From positions 17,405,001-17,469,000 of the forward strand of contig NC_082612.1 in the NCBI RefSeq assembly GCF_030936135.1: a DNA stretch of 64,000 nt, read 5' to 3'. Below are positions 11,486 through 25,200 of this stretch, one piece after another. The position numbers and the translations under genes were made by a program. Under the pieces are notes generated by a model. That model searched no databases and was not told the DNA's origin. It saw only the letters and a program-made list of their open reading frames with translations. Positions within the stretch are counted from its first letter, which is position 1, and each line of letters starts with the position of its first letter. Origin of the DNA: Gavia stellata. Taxonomy: Eukaryota; Chordata; Aves; Gaviiformes; Gaviidae.

Positions 11486-14400
11486 CTCTTAAAATACATG
11501 CAGTTGAGTACCAGCTCTCTCACTGAGCAGTTCCCCCAATAGGTCCAGCGATTACTATGTATATAAGATTGCATTATGATCTAACAGCTTGGAAAAGCTG
11601 GTGTCTCAAATCATTCATTACTATTTTAAATTCAGAAGTGCAAAAGCTGAAAGAATGTGATTTCAAAATGAGTAGAAGTGACAAAAGAAAGCAACAAACA
11701 ATAAAAGACAAACAATACTGAAATATTAGCTAAGTTACAAACTTGAAAATATTCTATTGTATTTTCTTTACATATAATATGAAGCTGCTTCATCACATCT
11801 CCATTAGCACTTCCCATATCTTAGCTACAGTATATATACGCTGATATGGGATTGTGTTCTGTGTGTTATGGCTGGTTATGTATTTCTCAGAAGTTAATCC
11901 ACTTTGAAATTTATTAAGCAGTAAAACTAAAATTCTATTAACCTTAATGGGATTTACACGAGGGAATTCACACTTAATATGGATGCAACACTGATGCTTA
12001 AAACTGTTGCCAGGAAAAAAAAGGCAGGCTTAGTGTAGTTAAAGCAAAGCCACCACATTTTCTATTTATTTAGTCCTTCACAAGGGTAATCCTCTGTGTA
12101 TTAAGGAAAGAAGAGAAAGCCACAGACTGGTTAGTATTTAAGCTTCTCAGATGCCAAGTGAGAGAACTGCATTTGCCAATAAAGGGTGGTCTTATTGGTG
12201 TGGGACTAATAAACATTGGTAGAAGGATGGGAAGGCATTATCTTTGGTTTTCTTACGGGTCCTGAAGGTGCTATTGCTCACATTTTCTACTGTATAATGC
12301 TGTACAATAACACTGCTGTTGGAATACGTTCCCTGTAATATAATATACATGTAATATAATGAATACAAATTCACATTCTCCCTGTACCAGCCATTCCTCA
12401 CAACCAAACTAAAGTAAAACTCCTCAGATTTTTCTCAAGAGAATATTCATCTCTATTGTTTCCAGGGTAAAATTAATTGCGGACTAGCCTCTAAATCATC
12501 TAGTTAACGCGTGGGAGATGATTGACTTCATTTGGAAAGGCTGAGTAATCTCTGAGTATGTGATCCTGAATTCAGTTTTCCAAGAAGAAATTTATCGGAT
12601 TCAAAGTACCAAAATGTAAGGTTGATGAAGAGCTGAGATTTCAATGGGAGAGAACTGGAGGTCCTGAGTTTTGTTCCAAGGGGATGACTTAACGGTGGGT
12701 AGATCAGAGTGAGGGCTGCACAGAAATACATAGGGACCCTGGGGCTTGATGCCTCACCTGTGCCAGGGAGGAATGGCATTTGGAGCAGATCCTGCTGCGG
12801 GAGTGACAGCAGAAGCTGGAGAGCATTTTGGCTCCTGCAGGTACAACGGTAGGACTCCCTGGGCTTTCAAGATTTGTGGGAAGACACACAGGAGCTGTAA
12901 CAAGCAGATAACTCTTCTGAGGATGACCACAGCTAAGAAGCTGTCTTTGAAGTGGTTTCATGGCTTTCAAAGTGGCACATCAGACACGTTTTGGCTACTC
13001 ACGTGATAGAAAGGTTGAATTATTTGTCCTGGCACTTTGTCCTAGGAGTACGTTTCACTCAAAGCAAGCAATGTTACCCAGGTGGTATCTTGCCCTAGCA
13101 GCCTTATATACCAGTCCCAATGAAAACATTTGTAATATTGAGGTCTAATCTTCTGCAGAATAAAAAAAAATAAAAGCCCTTGGAACAATCATGAAGGAAT
13201 TAGAAAAAGAAAATAATGTGTAAATGACTAGAAACATCTCAGACTTGACAAGGTTCCTAATTTGGATTCCCTGACATAAAAATAGCAGCCTGAAACAAAA
13301 CTACTGAAATAATGCTGTAGCACAAATAAATTGGTACTTTTAGAATAAACCACATTGTAAATGCACTTGGATATATTGACATTAACATGCAGTCTGAAAT
13401 GATGAAGAATCACTTCTTTTCTTATGCTACTTTTCTTTCATTAGGAATCAAATATTCACAAAATAAAGCCTTTCTCATGCCCTTAGCATCTTTGCCATTC
13501 CTTGACAATGCAAACCTGGTACCCTAACACTAACATAAAGCTTCCTAATACGGATCTGCAGCTAGAAGTATGGTTTGTTATCCCATTCATGTCGTTCTGC
13601 CCAGAAGTGTTTTGAAGACAACCATTTTAAAGCCAGTAAAGTTGAGTTCCTCTCTGCACAACATGATCTGCTGTGTCAACATGCTTCATTAGCTAAGATA
13701 AACTATGCAAAAATCTGAAAATGAAATTAGAGAGTGCAGAGATGAATGTAATGGTAACTATCTTCTGAACACAGAGATAATTTGATTTTAGCCTTACAGT
13801 AAGCTTTTTCATGCATAGAAACAGAGCCAGGCTACATACTGTGAATCTAAGCCTGGGTCTTTTCTCTCCATGTGGGTAGAGGGTTCATTTGCAAGGGCAT
13901 TTGCATTTGAATATTTGGGGCTTCTGTATTTTGGATTGCGTTCTCCTTTGCATCATGTAATTGTAATAATAGAAGCATGACAGAAAGTGATTCGTCTTTA
14001 CATACATGTGCCAGGAATCTTGAAATGGTGATTGATTTTGGTCATAGCAACTGGTCTTACTAGAAAACAGAACAGGAAGCACAGGAAGAAAGTCCTGAGC
14101 CAATCTTTTAATAAAATGCCTGCGACTGGGCATTCAGGAACCCAAATCTTCATTTGAAAAACCACTCGATACAGCATGAAACAGAAGAGATTTTTTTCAT
14201 AAGCCCACCAAACTTAATGGAACCTTTCCCTGACATCCAAAACCATAGGATCAAGGCTCGTATCTGTCAGCAGCAGCAGCCTGTCAGACCAGCGGGGGCT
14301 TGGAGCCTTTCAGCATCACAGCGCACCAACGCGCTAGCTACTGACTGCAACAGAGGCAGGACTAGGCATGAACCCACTAATGGTTTCAGTGCTGGCTGAC

Positions 14401-17302
14401 ACCGCAGAACATGCCAGCCTCTTGTCAGAGCATAAATGCACTTGTTGATGGCCTAGATTGTGTGGGCAGGTGAAATGCCTGTGTGGTGGGCGAGGTCTCC
14501 ATTCACTGGCTGCTCTCGTGGAGGAGCAGGTTCTCACCAAACTCCTTTAATACTAAGTTTAATACCTAGTCCTACGTTGGATATGAACAGCAAGTTGTTC
14601 CCCACAGTGGCTGCACTCTCCAACCAGGGGTTAGAAATAGTGTCTACATATCTATCTGGTTCGGAAAAGCAGATTAGCCATCCCACAGAGCTTTCTCTTG
14701 AATCCTCTAACATGCAGGGTGAGAAAACTGAATACCGCTGAATATTTATGCCATAGTCCCTTGTGGTGCACTGAACTTCACGCTAAGATCATTGAAACAA
14801 ATATTGCATTGCTCATCTTGTATTTCCATTTTTTGTAGTGATATTGAGGGATATTTTACATTCAAATGCTATCTGTCTTGAATTAATGAGGATAAGAAGC
14901 ACGCAGTACATTGCTACATATTTTCAGTAGCCCTTATGTTGTTTTCACCCTGTGAATGTTCTTGAGGGGAAATATACCACAAGAAAAGACATATATGAAA
15001 GGAAAAAGTAGTTATACTGAGTTCTCTCTCCCTTCCTACTCATATATCTGTCTTTATTCTTTCTGCAAAATGGCCACATGGCTGATGGGCCACATGAGAA
15101 AGGATAGAGAGAAACATTGAGCAAGAAAAAAATAAATTGAAAATATTTATTTCCCTTAAAAAACTGTGCAGCAAATGGAGAACAGGCACCATAATTCTTT
15201 CCTAATCTAAATTCTTTACCATCTCCCATCATACTCAGTGAGGACACAGCCACTGCATCTGTACTTCCTTGCTAATTTATTATGCTACACCATGCTCCAG
15301 TAACCAGCTTCCCCAAATGTCCAGATTAGGCATCAGTCTGGATCAACACAAATCCAGTCATAATTCCATGCTGCTAAAACCCACATACCAGGAAATGGAG
15401 GTATGAACAGGTTCGTGAACACGGATGCAGGAATTCAGAAGACCAGTAATCTGGACAAGGAGAGATAGGACATCTGTAGGCTGGCTGTCCAAGACCAGTT
15501 TAATTTTTGCTTTATTTACTGGTTCACCAGTCATGTCTTTATATATATACATATGTATGTGTGTGTGAGAGACATCCACACATACACATGCATATATGTA
15601 AGTATATATAGATATGATTTTTTCTTCTCAAGTTTGTACCTATATTACCCTCAAAGATACAATTCAATTAATATAAGCTTCACTGTATTGTTTAAAATAC
15701 TACTTAGAAGTTTCTATACATTTCATTGCATCCCTTTTTAAATAAATCCAAGAAATTATTTTTACAAAGCATTGCAATTAATTTCAGTTGAATATTCAGC
15801 CTTAATGGAATTAATATTTAACAGATTTCTGCAATCTGTCCAAGACTCTTTGATAAAGAACGATATTATTTCTACTGTTGCATTTGAAGCAAGCTCGCAC
15901 TCTGAGAAACTAAGAAAATTAGGATTTCACAACAGAATATTAGATCATGTCCTCATACAATGCTCCTGAAACATGCAAACATACCCACACATCTGGGAAG
16001 CTGTTGCTGTAAAATCTCTCTCATGCAAGTAATCCTTACTCAGCCTTTAGTCAAATTCCAACCATTCAACAAAGCTCATAATTTCCTGAAAAGTCAACAT
16101 TTTCTTTCAGAGAAAGTGGCTGGGGAGTCAGGTGATGAAACAGAAATGCTGAAATAAAAATGCTAAATCAAGAATTTAAGAGATAACGCATACTACTCAA
16201 TTAAAACCCTTTGCATTTTTTTCCATTTGGCCAAGACATGTTTTTCAATCATTTTTATCTAGAAGCAAAACACTTCCCATCAGTTGAAAGCCAGTACCTA
16301 GTTAGCAACAAACACATCCTTCGTCCTATAAGGATTTACTATTTTATCAATGGGCAAATCTTGGGAAAACAACACTTCTGTGTTGTTTCTGTCAGAAAAG
16401 TCTTCTGTCAGAATTAACTGACCTATATGTATAACTATACATAAAAATATTTTATGCTTTTGGGGCTTCTAAATTTTATTGTTCTCTGTATTGTCAGCTC
16501 TCATAGATACAAAACTGTACTTAGAATAATTCTGCTCTGAGAAGCTATGAAGATTAAACACTATGATCTGCACATTCATGGCATCAGACATCCACTGTCA
16601 GAAAATGGGAAACTTCTGTGCAAAATGCAGACTTGTGGCAATTACTTCTATCTTTCCTGATCTTTCCAGAGCAAGCAAAGAAATGGCAGCACAGTACAAA
16701 GTCTCCTTTTTTTTTTTTTTAGGGCTATTATTACTAGTTGATGGAAAGTTGTCTTAAAAATTGCTATGATGGTTATAAGCCATGCATGGATGTAATGCAA
16801 CCAACTAAAAATATATTAGACTGCGTTTCCTTGTTATATCACAGTAACTCTCTCCTCTTGATGCAGTCTATTTGAGCTGACCTCAAATACCATTCCATTT
16901 ATGGTCTGTATTTAGCCCTATAAATAGGGTAGTTACAATAATTTCTATACAAAATCTGTAGAGAAATTTAGGCTCCTTCCCTATTAACAGGAAAAACAGA
17001 AGTTAATGAGGAAAGGGGACAGTTACTGGAAATGCAAATTGGACAGTTACTCAGATGCCCACTTCTGTAAGCGATTGTATTTTTCCCCTCTGTCATACCC
17101 TAATATTTGCTGTATCCTGGCCACATTCACGAACCCTCAAAAAGTAGTCTGAGAGTAGAAACTGAGTTTTTCCACTCATTGTTATTGAGGAAACCCCCTG
17201 AAACCTTTACACCATCCTTGCCAAAGATGCAGCAGGGAGCTCACTTCTTTCAGGTCCATCACAATATTTTGAAGCCTTTCTTTTTCCGTTTTCTTGTCAG
17301 CT
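11486..17302. other. Unassigned non-coding DNA
   Basis: No domain-bearing frame or identifiable transposon. It holds a short CAG run near 14269-14280, a TA/TG/CA-rich tract at 15540-15615 and a T-run near 16708-16721. A slightly GC-richer patch at about 14265-14540 has no recognisable gene. Confidence 0.55.
15540..15615. repeat. TA/TG-CA rich tract with inverted symmetry
   Basis: A TATATATACATATGTATGTGTGTG half is followed, after a short GAGAGACATC spacer, by a CACACATACACATGCATATATG half. The two halves are roughly reverse complements, so the tract could form an imperfect cruciform. It is probably a composite microsatellite. Confidence 0.7.
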
Positions 17303-19290
17303 CACAGAATCACAGAATAGTTGAGGCTGGAAAGGACCTCTGCAGGTCATCTTGCCCAGCCCCCCTGCTCAAGCAGGGCCACCTACAGCAGGTTGCCCAG
17401 GACCATGTCCAGATGACTTTTGAGTATCTCCGAGGATTCATACTCCACAACCTCTCAGGGAAGCCTGTGCCAGTGCTCAGTCACCCTCACAGTACAGAAG
17501 CATTTCAGGATGTTCTGATAGAACCTGCTGTGTTTCAGACTGTGCCCATTGCCTCTTATTCTATTACCTTCCTGGGAATCAAGGTAAGGCTGGCCAGTCT
17601 GTAGTTCCCTGGGTCCTCCTTGTCCTTTTTGAAAACAGGAGTGACACCGGCTTTCCTCCAGCCCTCAGGAACCTCTTCCAGTTGCCATGATCATTTGAAG
17701 ATAATTGAGAGTGGTCTTGCAATGACATCAGACACTCCCTCAGCACTTGTGGGTGCATCCCATCAGGGCCCATAGACTGACGTATGCCCAGTTTGCTTAA
17801 GTATGCCCATATCTGATCCTCTTCCACTAAGGGTATGTCTTCCTTGGTCCAGACTTTCCACTGATCACCAGGGCCTTGCATGTCTGAAGGCTGTTCTTGC
17901 TACTAAAGGCTGAGGCAAAGAACGCCTTCAGTACCTCAGCCTTTTCCATGTCCTGTGTCACCAGAGCTGCCCCATTCAGCAGTGGGCCCATGTATTCCCT
18001 AGTCTTCCTTTTGCTACTTACGTACTTGCAGAAGCCCTTCATGTTGCCTTTGACAACCCTCACCAGATCCAGGTGGCCTCTGACTTTCCTCACTGTCTCC
18101 CTGCATACTCGGACATTGTGTCTATATTCTTCCCAGGTTACCTGTCCCTGCTTCCACCTTCTCTATACTTCCTTTTTGTGTTTGAATTTGGCCAGGAGCT
18201 CCTTGCTCATCCATGCAGGCCTCCTGGCGTTTTTCCTTGACTTTCTGTGCTTTGGGAGGGACTGCTCTGGAGCTTGGAGGTGATTCTTGAATATCAACCA
18301 GCTTTCTTAGACGACTCTTTCCTCTAGTGCCCTATCCCATAGGACTCTTTCAAGCAGTTCCCTGAAGGGGCTAAAATCTGCTCTTCTGAAGTCCAGAGTT
18401 GTGATCTTGGTTTTTTGCCCTGCTCTCTCTTCCCTGGTTCCTAAACTCCACCATTTCTTAGTCACTGCAGCAGAGGCTGCCTTCGACCTTTGGATCCCCA
18501 GCAAGCCCTTCCTTGTTTGAAAGTATGAGGCCCAGCAGACCACGTCCCCTCATTGGTTCCTCTATCACTTTTGTCAGGAAGTTGTCATCAATGATCTCCT
18601 CGAATCTCCTTTTGCCCTGCTGTGTTGTCCCTCCAGCAGATATTGGAGTGGTTAAAATCCCCCCTGAGGGCCAGGGTCTGTGAACACAAGGCTACTTCTA
18701 GCTTTCTGCAGAAGGCCTCATCTACTTGTTTTTCCTGATGAGGCAGCCTATAGCAGACACCCACTACAACGTCTCCCATCCCCATAAGCTCTCAGTTGGC
18801 AGGTCACCCATCCCCAGGTAGAGCTCCATGCACTCCAGGTACTTCCTCACATAAAGAGCAACTCCTCCCTCTCATCTTCCCAGGCTGTCCTTCCTAAAGA
18901 GCCCGTATCACTCCACTGCAGCACTCCAGTCATGCGAGCCATCCCACCAGGTCTCCATCATCCCAACAAGATCACAGCCCTGCACCTGCATACAGGTCTC
19001 TAATTTGCCATGCTCATTCTCCATACTGCATGTGTTAGCGTACAGGCACTTCAGAGAGGCACCCCGGCATGTGGATTTCCCAGAAAGGGTTGGGGAGGGG
19101 GTTCCCCATAATGCTGCCTTGCAGGCACTTCCCTGCTTACATGCAAACGCTTGAGGTGACTCTGCTTAAGCCCTGTTTGCTTGATTATGCATTCCCTTCA
19201 TTCACATCACCCCAGGCCCTTGCAGAAGACCCAAGCAGCATGGTACAGCCTTGTCTTCTAGTTGCTGTAGTCCTTTTTTTACAGAGGCAC
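17303..19290 (-). mobile_element. CR1 LINE, internally deleted, minus orientation
   Basis: The left end at 17303 is the reverse complement of the CR1 3' terminus (CACAGAATCACAGAATAG, then GGAAAGGACCTCTGCAGGTC). Moving right, which is 5'-ward in the element, come the C-terminal end of the ORF2 coding sequence, a jump near 17555-17563 to the first part of reverse transcriptase, the linker, and the apurinic-type endonuclease up to about 19060. A likely 5' leader runs to about 19290. CR1 elements are the main retrotransposons of birds and other sauropsids, and full copies are about 4.5 kb. The copy therefore lacks the reverse transcriptase core and most of the 5' region including ORF1. Multiple stops and frameshifts show it is dead. 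The right boundary is uncertain because the leader is weakly conserved. Confidence 0.93.
17560..19060 (-). pseudogene. CR1 ORF2 endonuclease/reverse transcriptase pseudogene
   Basis: In life this protein nicks target DNA and reverse-transcribes the LINE RNA. On the minus strand, from 19060 downward, the endonuclease shows a METWWDG segment (about 18940-18960), GGVALYVRKYLE, GVCYRLPHQEKQVDEAF and GDFNHSNICWRDNTAG (within 18588-18785). The expected SDHEMVEF motif reads SD, stop, EMVEF: the catalytic histidine codon is TAA at 18458-18460. The linker then gives KGFCKYVSSKRKTRE and EKAEVLKAFFASAFSSK (17900-18060). Reverse transcriptase starts with QSMGPDGMHPQVLRE (about 17740-17790), then shifts frame and ends near a VIE residue string just before the deletion. 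The fingers/palm core with the catalytic FADD box is absent. Fragments of the C-terminus persist at 17303-17555. Confidence 0.9.
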
Positions 19291-22200
19291 TGAGTAAAAA
19301 TACCCAAAACCTCAGGTAAGGACATTGCCAAACTACGTCCAAGCCTCAGCCGAAAGATCTACCTTGCTACCACATTTCAGGCTCTACCCTGCTCACAGTA
19401 GTCACTGAGTCTTTGCAATAAAAACTCCTAATGCCCATATGTGGCAAGCATTTGCTGTTTACATAGCCATTAGCCAATCTTTCCAGAAGATTTCTTTCTT
19501 GCATGCCATTTTCTTACTCGGGTTACAAGTGCAAAAAACAGAGGCCTGTAGTAATATGTTTTAACAGGCAAAAACTCAAACATGAAGTCACAGCCACAAT
19601 TTTTTTCAGATGTGCTTTTCACCATAGTCTTAGGGCAACAGAAAAAGCATTTTATTTTTTTGTCTGCTTTCATGGTAAGATTTAGTTTAAAAGATCTTTT
19701 CTTCAGGCTGATATCTACATTGAACGCAAGATCTAATCAAGAATTACATTGTTTAATACTGCTGTGCAGAGGTTTGATTGATTGATTCAGCCTTCCCTTA
19801 GTCATATGACAAATGAATGGAATAAGGGATGAATAGTCTCCCTAGCTGGTCTCTCCACACTGTGGTGTTCACGCCCGCCTTAGCAAAACTGCTTTTTAAG
19901 ATCAGTCTAAGAAAAAAGGTCAGAGCCTATCACAAACTACTGTATCAAAGAAATATGCAAATCTTTTCTCGTTCCATATTCTCCTTAGCCTCCCACTACA
20001 ATTATTAAATTACAGGGTATTAATAGAAACTAAATAAAGCACTCTGAAAAGATGAATTCCAAAGATGCAAAATTCAAATGCCAACTAGAGAGCATGCAAT
20101 TAGGTTCTTAAATAATTCTTATCACATTTCATGCTAATATTAGCACTTCCAAAAAACAATAGAAAACTTCAGTATTCCCAGAGACACTCCACTGAAACAG
20201 CATAGTGAGGCACACAGAAAGAGTCTTGGTGAATTCTTATATTTTGATGTTATGCACAAATAATATTTATCTCCAGTTACGACAGTAAAAATAATTTTGC
20301 ACTCCAAAAAGAATTCGTAGTATTTATATGGTGATACTGAGAAAAAAGTGTAGGGTTTTTTTCTGAATCAATGCAATAGCAAAAATGAGGTTTTTCCACT
20401 TAGATTTTTCAGAGAGCACAAATTAGCACAAACTTTTACTTAATTGGGCTCTTCAAGTAAGTATGCAGCAATGAGCATTAGTCTCTCCTCATTGCTTTTT
20501 AAAACCTTTATGTCTATCCAGGTCCCACAGCCTTACAGATTTTAATGGCCTTAATGAAGAAAAAGAGCATTGTTATTCAATTTGACTCAAGCAGATCTCC
20601 ATTCAGAATGACAATGTCGCCATTCACAATGCTATTGTTAGAGATGTCTCAGCCTTTCTATTTTAAATCTTGTTTTTCAGGAGTTTTTAACTTGCCAGTA
20701 TTTTTTTTTCCTTCAGTCTCAGGCTTAGCAAATAAAGTTGGCCAGTTGGTTGGTCGGTCAGTCAGTCTGTCTATTACCTACACACATGATCTATATTCCT
20801 GCAGTACACAATGCTAATTGGCAGAACCATCCGTTTGGTGAGTTATTCAGAATATCACTTTATAGGGCTCAAAATCACTGTTGTTCTAAAAAGTGGGGTT
20901 TGGCAAATGATTTACACCCCATACAGTTAAATTAATTTGGATTTCCTGATGACAAAAAGAATCCTCTTGAATATTTGCAGGACTGAGGTTTAAATATTTG
21001 CTTCTTATGGCCTGTGGTTCTTTGCATGCACTAAATCTCCAAGATCTTCCTCGCCCAGAATGGGTATGTAACAAGGTATCACAAACTGAGCAGACATTTT
21101 TTCTTTTGATTTAGTATCTTATAACATATTAAGCAATTTTACCACATTCAAGAGCGTATTCTGTATTGGAGATAATTACATACCAGAGCAAGTTTATGAA
21201 AATCAAGCTTACATTTTGTACAACTGCAAATGTACAAAGGGCCAAATCCTCATAATTCAGATTGCCAGGTCACATCAGGGAAGGCAAAGGGAATACAGGT
21301 ACCATCTTTTTTGTTAAGTGAAAAAAAGAGTGAAAGCCATTGCATTTCAGGAGGAAATGTAGGCTCTGTGGATCCCTACACTGTGCAAGTATCATTGCTC
21401 ATAGATCATCTTGGCCATTACTCAATTCCTTTTAAGAATGGTCCTGCGGGCAGCCCCAGGAGACTGAGGCTTTGGTGGACCATGTGCACCAGGTCTGTGC
21501 ACCGTCTCCATAGACATAAATATTGCATCTTCCTCTTTTCATATCAGAACTGCTTTGGCCTAAGAGACAGGGCATCTTCTGTGATTGTGGATGCCTGATT
21601 ACCATCCTTGAAGAACGTCAGCACATCTACAATACAGCTCAGCTCTCATACCTTCTACATCCTACGTTCCCACAGGATTTTCCTTAGCTAACCCAAACAG
21701 CCCATCTGCCTTGCGTGCAGTTGGAATGTGAAGAACTCTTCTGTTTCATAAATCTGATCACTACACTGTTGCTCCTACATATTAATGGTGCTGGAACAGC
21801 TGCCTCAGATTTAAATCTCCTTTGATTCCATGTGCTGTATTGGTAACCCTAAAATGGATTTTCTACTTTCTAAGTGGACTGTGATCCAAACCAAGAATTG
21901 ACTGTAACCTGGAGTTAGATGCCATCTCAGCATGATATCAAATATTCACTTTCGGGTACACAGTTTGCAATAACGTACACCAAGAACTAGCTGGAGCAGG
22001 AATGAAAGTTGGGTATGAGCTGAGCATCCTCAGCAGTGCAGCTCTCAGAGAATAAATTATTATATCTAGAAGAAAACATTGCTTTCTAAATGCTGGACCA
22101 ACTGCTGGGAAAAATTGGAAGGTGAGAGGAACAGATGGTTCTCTCTCAGACCAGGGAAGACTAAAAGGAGACAGTAGGATTGAGAGCAAGTGAAAAAACC

Positions 22201-25200
22201 TAATGTCTGAACTCCCCTTCCCTCGTCTTCCTCTCCTCCTCCTCTTCTCTCAGAAGAACTAAATAAGGCAAGTTTGGAATAACTAGCATGACTGCAGAAG
22301 TCACCAAAAGAGTACCAGAGCCTGGAGGAAAAGCTTTCAGCCCATGAGAACTGCACTTATAGAGCCACACTTGATCCACCCAAAATGCTCCATAAGTGAA
22401 AATGGGTTTCTGGAAGAAAAGAATTACTTACTGGTTTAGGCTTAGATCCTTGCTCTGGAGCTGACATCAGAGGTCAGATTAGATGTAGACTTCTGCATCC
22501 TCCTTCATTTAAGAGGTGCCTACAATGGAGACTTAAATCATCTCTTCTTCCCTGAAAATTGTTTTTAATATCAGATAACCAATATACTAACTGCTTTACA
22601 AAATGATGTTTCTATACACATAGCTGTATCTATTACGTATATCTATGAAGGTGGCTGACTTGATTTTCTAAGCAGAAAGTTTTTAAAACATGATTTCTTG
22701 CTCTAAAAGGTGATCACTTTAAGATCACCATTGCAGAAGTGAAAGTTTCCCATTTAGTAGCTGGCAGTCTAGTCAGAATGTGCTTTGAGCTGACTAGATG
22801 TATTATCACCTGTCAGCTATTTAGAGCTCCTATTAAGTTAGAAGATAGACCCTCACTGAGTCGGGGAAAACTACATCTGCTTCCAGACATCAAACTGACA
22901 TTTCCTGGAAAGAAAACGCCCCACCTGTTCCCTATAGTCTTCGGCGCTGCCAAGAGGGCAAGCAGACATTATTTTCAGGATAACCAACTGAAAGCAGATT
23001 ACCGAATATTAAACCTTTGCCACTACGTTATTAACTCCAGTACATTGCTCAGGACTGGAAGCGTTTGTATTAAATATGGCATCTGCTGGCAACTATTCAA
23101 GAGGACAAATCAGATACAGGAATAAGGCTGGTAGCAATGACTCTGGGGGATAAAAAGTGCCCTGAAATAAATGCATTCCTATTTTCCTAGTACTTGACTA
23201 GAAACTGTCTTCTCATTGACACTTAGCACTTTCTTAGAACATGGCCAATGTTTTATTGATCTATGAGTCTATTAATCCCTGGTTTTACGTGATATAGCAA
23301 TTAAAATAACTGCAGGTATGCAGCTTCTTATGTCCCTGTGGATAATTTGTCATGCTCCCCAGCCAGTATTGAGATGTCATCAGGAATTCAAACAATCAGA
23401 TCACTAGAATCATTGGTTCAGATTTCTTAATTTGAATTATATCTTCTGAAACGTCTTTCCTGCTGATAAAGGAAGGAGTTTGCTAAGCAACAGCTTCAGC
23501 ATTTCTTCTTGTGATTGAAACCCTGAGAGCAGTTATAAATACTAGAAAGCGGAATGCCTGGGCCATAGAAGATATTCAGCAATCTGATTCCGGTTACATT
23601 AAAAATTTCCATTGGCATCAAGTGAAATAGATGTAAGCAATTTTTTGCCTAGAGTACCCAAAGAAAATGCAAGCAGGCATTTTAGCAGGATTGCAAAGAA
23701 TGTAGTTTACATTGATTTCAAAGACAGACAATTCATTCACTAAATATTTTGTGTATTTTTAAGCAACTTAATTTTTAAGCATTATAGAAAAACAACATAA
23801 ACATTTGTGAAAGCCAGAACACTAGCTAGTTAGATCAGGCAAAAAAAATACAAATAGGTGTATGGTAATAAACAGTAAATACGTTTCAAGAGCCAAGAAA
23901 GTAGGATTTAAAGAATTTATAAATTCATAAAATATAACTCACTTGTAGGGTTTTAGAGATCAGTCTTGCCAATGGATTTCACATTCTAAGGACTGCAAGC
24001 ATGAATCACAGATTTGACAGTACCAAATTTCTTGACTGTACAGATGAAGTTATATTTGTGCTTGGTTAATTGAGAAAGTGTTTTTTAAATCAAAACGTCT
24101 CTCTAGTACGGTTACCTTTCTCCCCACACACCACACCCCCCCTCACACGAGCCTTGCTTTTCTTAAAATTATCAGGAAGATACTAAGCTATCTCCAGATA
24201 TCTATCTGGGAAGTATAGGTGGCAATTGTGTTGTTAAAAAACAATTGGTATTTTGAAACCCTGTCTTGCTTGCAGCTTCGTCATCCTAAGCATCATGTTC
24301 TTTAACTGTAATATCGCAATTTTGGTTTCTAATGGATCTGATTTCAGGGTTACACTTGTTTCATTCCCAACAGACTTTTGAAATACAGCTCTTCTTGCTG
24401 TGGAATTCCAAAGCTTTTAAGTTATTAAAATTGTATGTCTTTGTATATTTGCTATAGATATAACACGGTGCGGTAATTTCTTTGAGGCAATTATGGTCCG
24501 CTGAAGTCAAGGCTTTGTTGCAACCGCTAGAGTCAAACCTGAATGCCTTTTAGAATTTGCTCAGAATTTTCTTCTGCTGTCTACCCTGAACAGAGAAAAA
24601 TGTTAGCAAACCAGTTGATTTACTGATTGCATATCTATGCCAGTAACCACAAAAAATGAAACTTCAATTTTCCTTTTGTATGTAATGTTTTAATATAGGG
24701 ACTAAAAGACAACATGGTGTTCCTACTCTGCCAGTTCTTCATAAAGAACTGCATGCATTTTACTACTTTATATGAATTATGAAATCCTTATTGAAGGGAG
24801 GTCTCAAACAGTAGGCAAGAACTATAACAAACCCCACAGATTTTGCTAGCATTTCCAACGAATGGACTAGTAGCATAGTTAATAAATGCGACAATTTCAT
24901 TATCCTTCCTGTTCAGAAGATGAATTTAATTCTATATTCTTGTAACTAAAAGCAGAATTTTCTACATTAAACTAAATGTAAACTAAAGCATTCTGGTTAA
25001 TTTGCAAGCAAAAACGATTTTCACTCCTTTTTTTATAGCACAGTTTTCTGCATTTAACTGTTGGGACACAAATTACCTCCAGAGTATTTGCAGAGTAGGA
25101 CAAATATTTCTTGTTCTGCCATGAATTCATCAACAATGTTTCTCAGAACTTTAAATCCTTAATTCAAGGGCAGAATTCCAGCTAGATTCATACTGGAATC

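Noticed and set aside
17107..17604. 165-codon plus-strand open frame
   Set aside because: Most of it runs antisense through the 3' part of the minus-strand CR1 and has no host-gene similarity.
17897..18283. 128-codon plus-strand open frame
   Set aside because: Antisense shadow of the CR1 ORF2 linker and endonuclease.
22739..23125. 128-codon plus-strand open frame
   Set aside because: No recognisable domain, no splice or promoter context; length is within chance range for the window.
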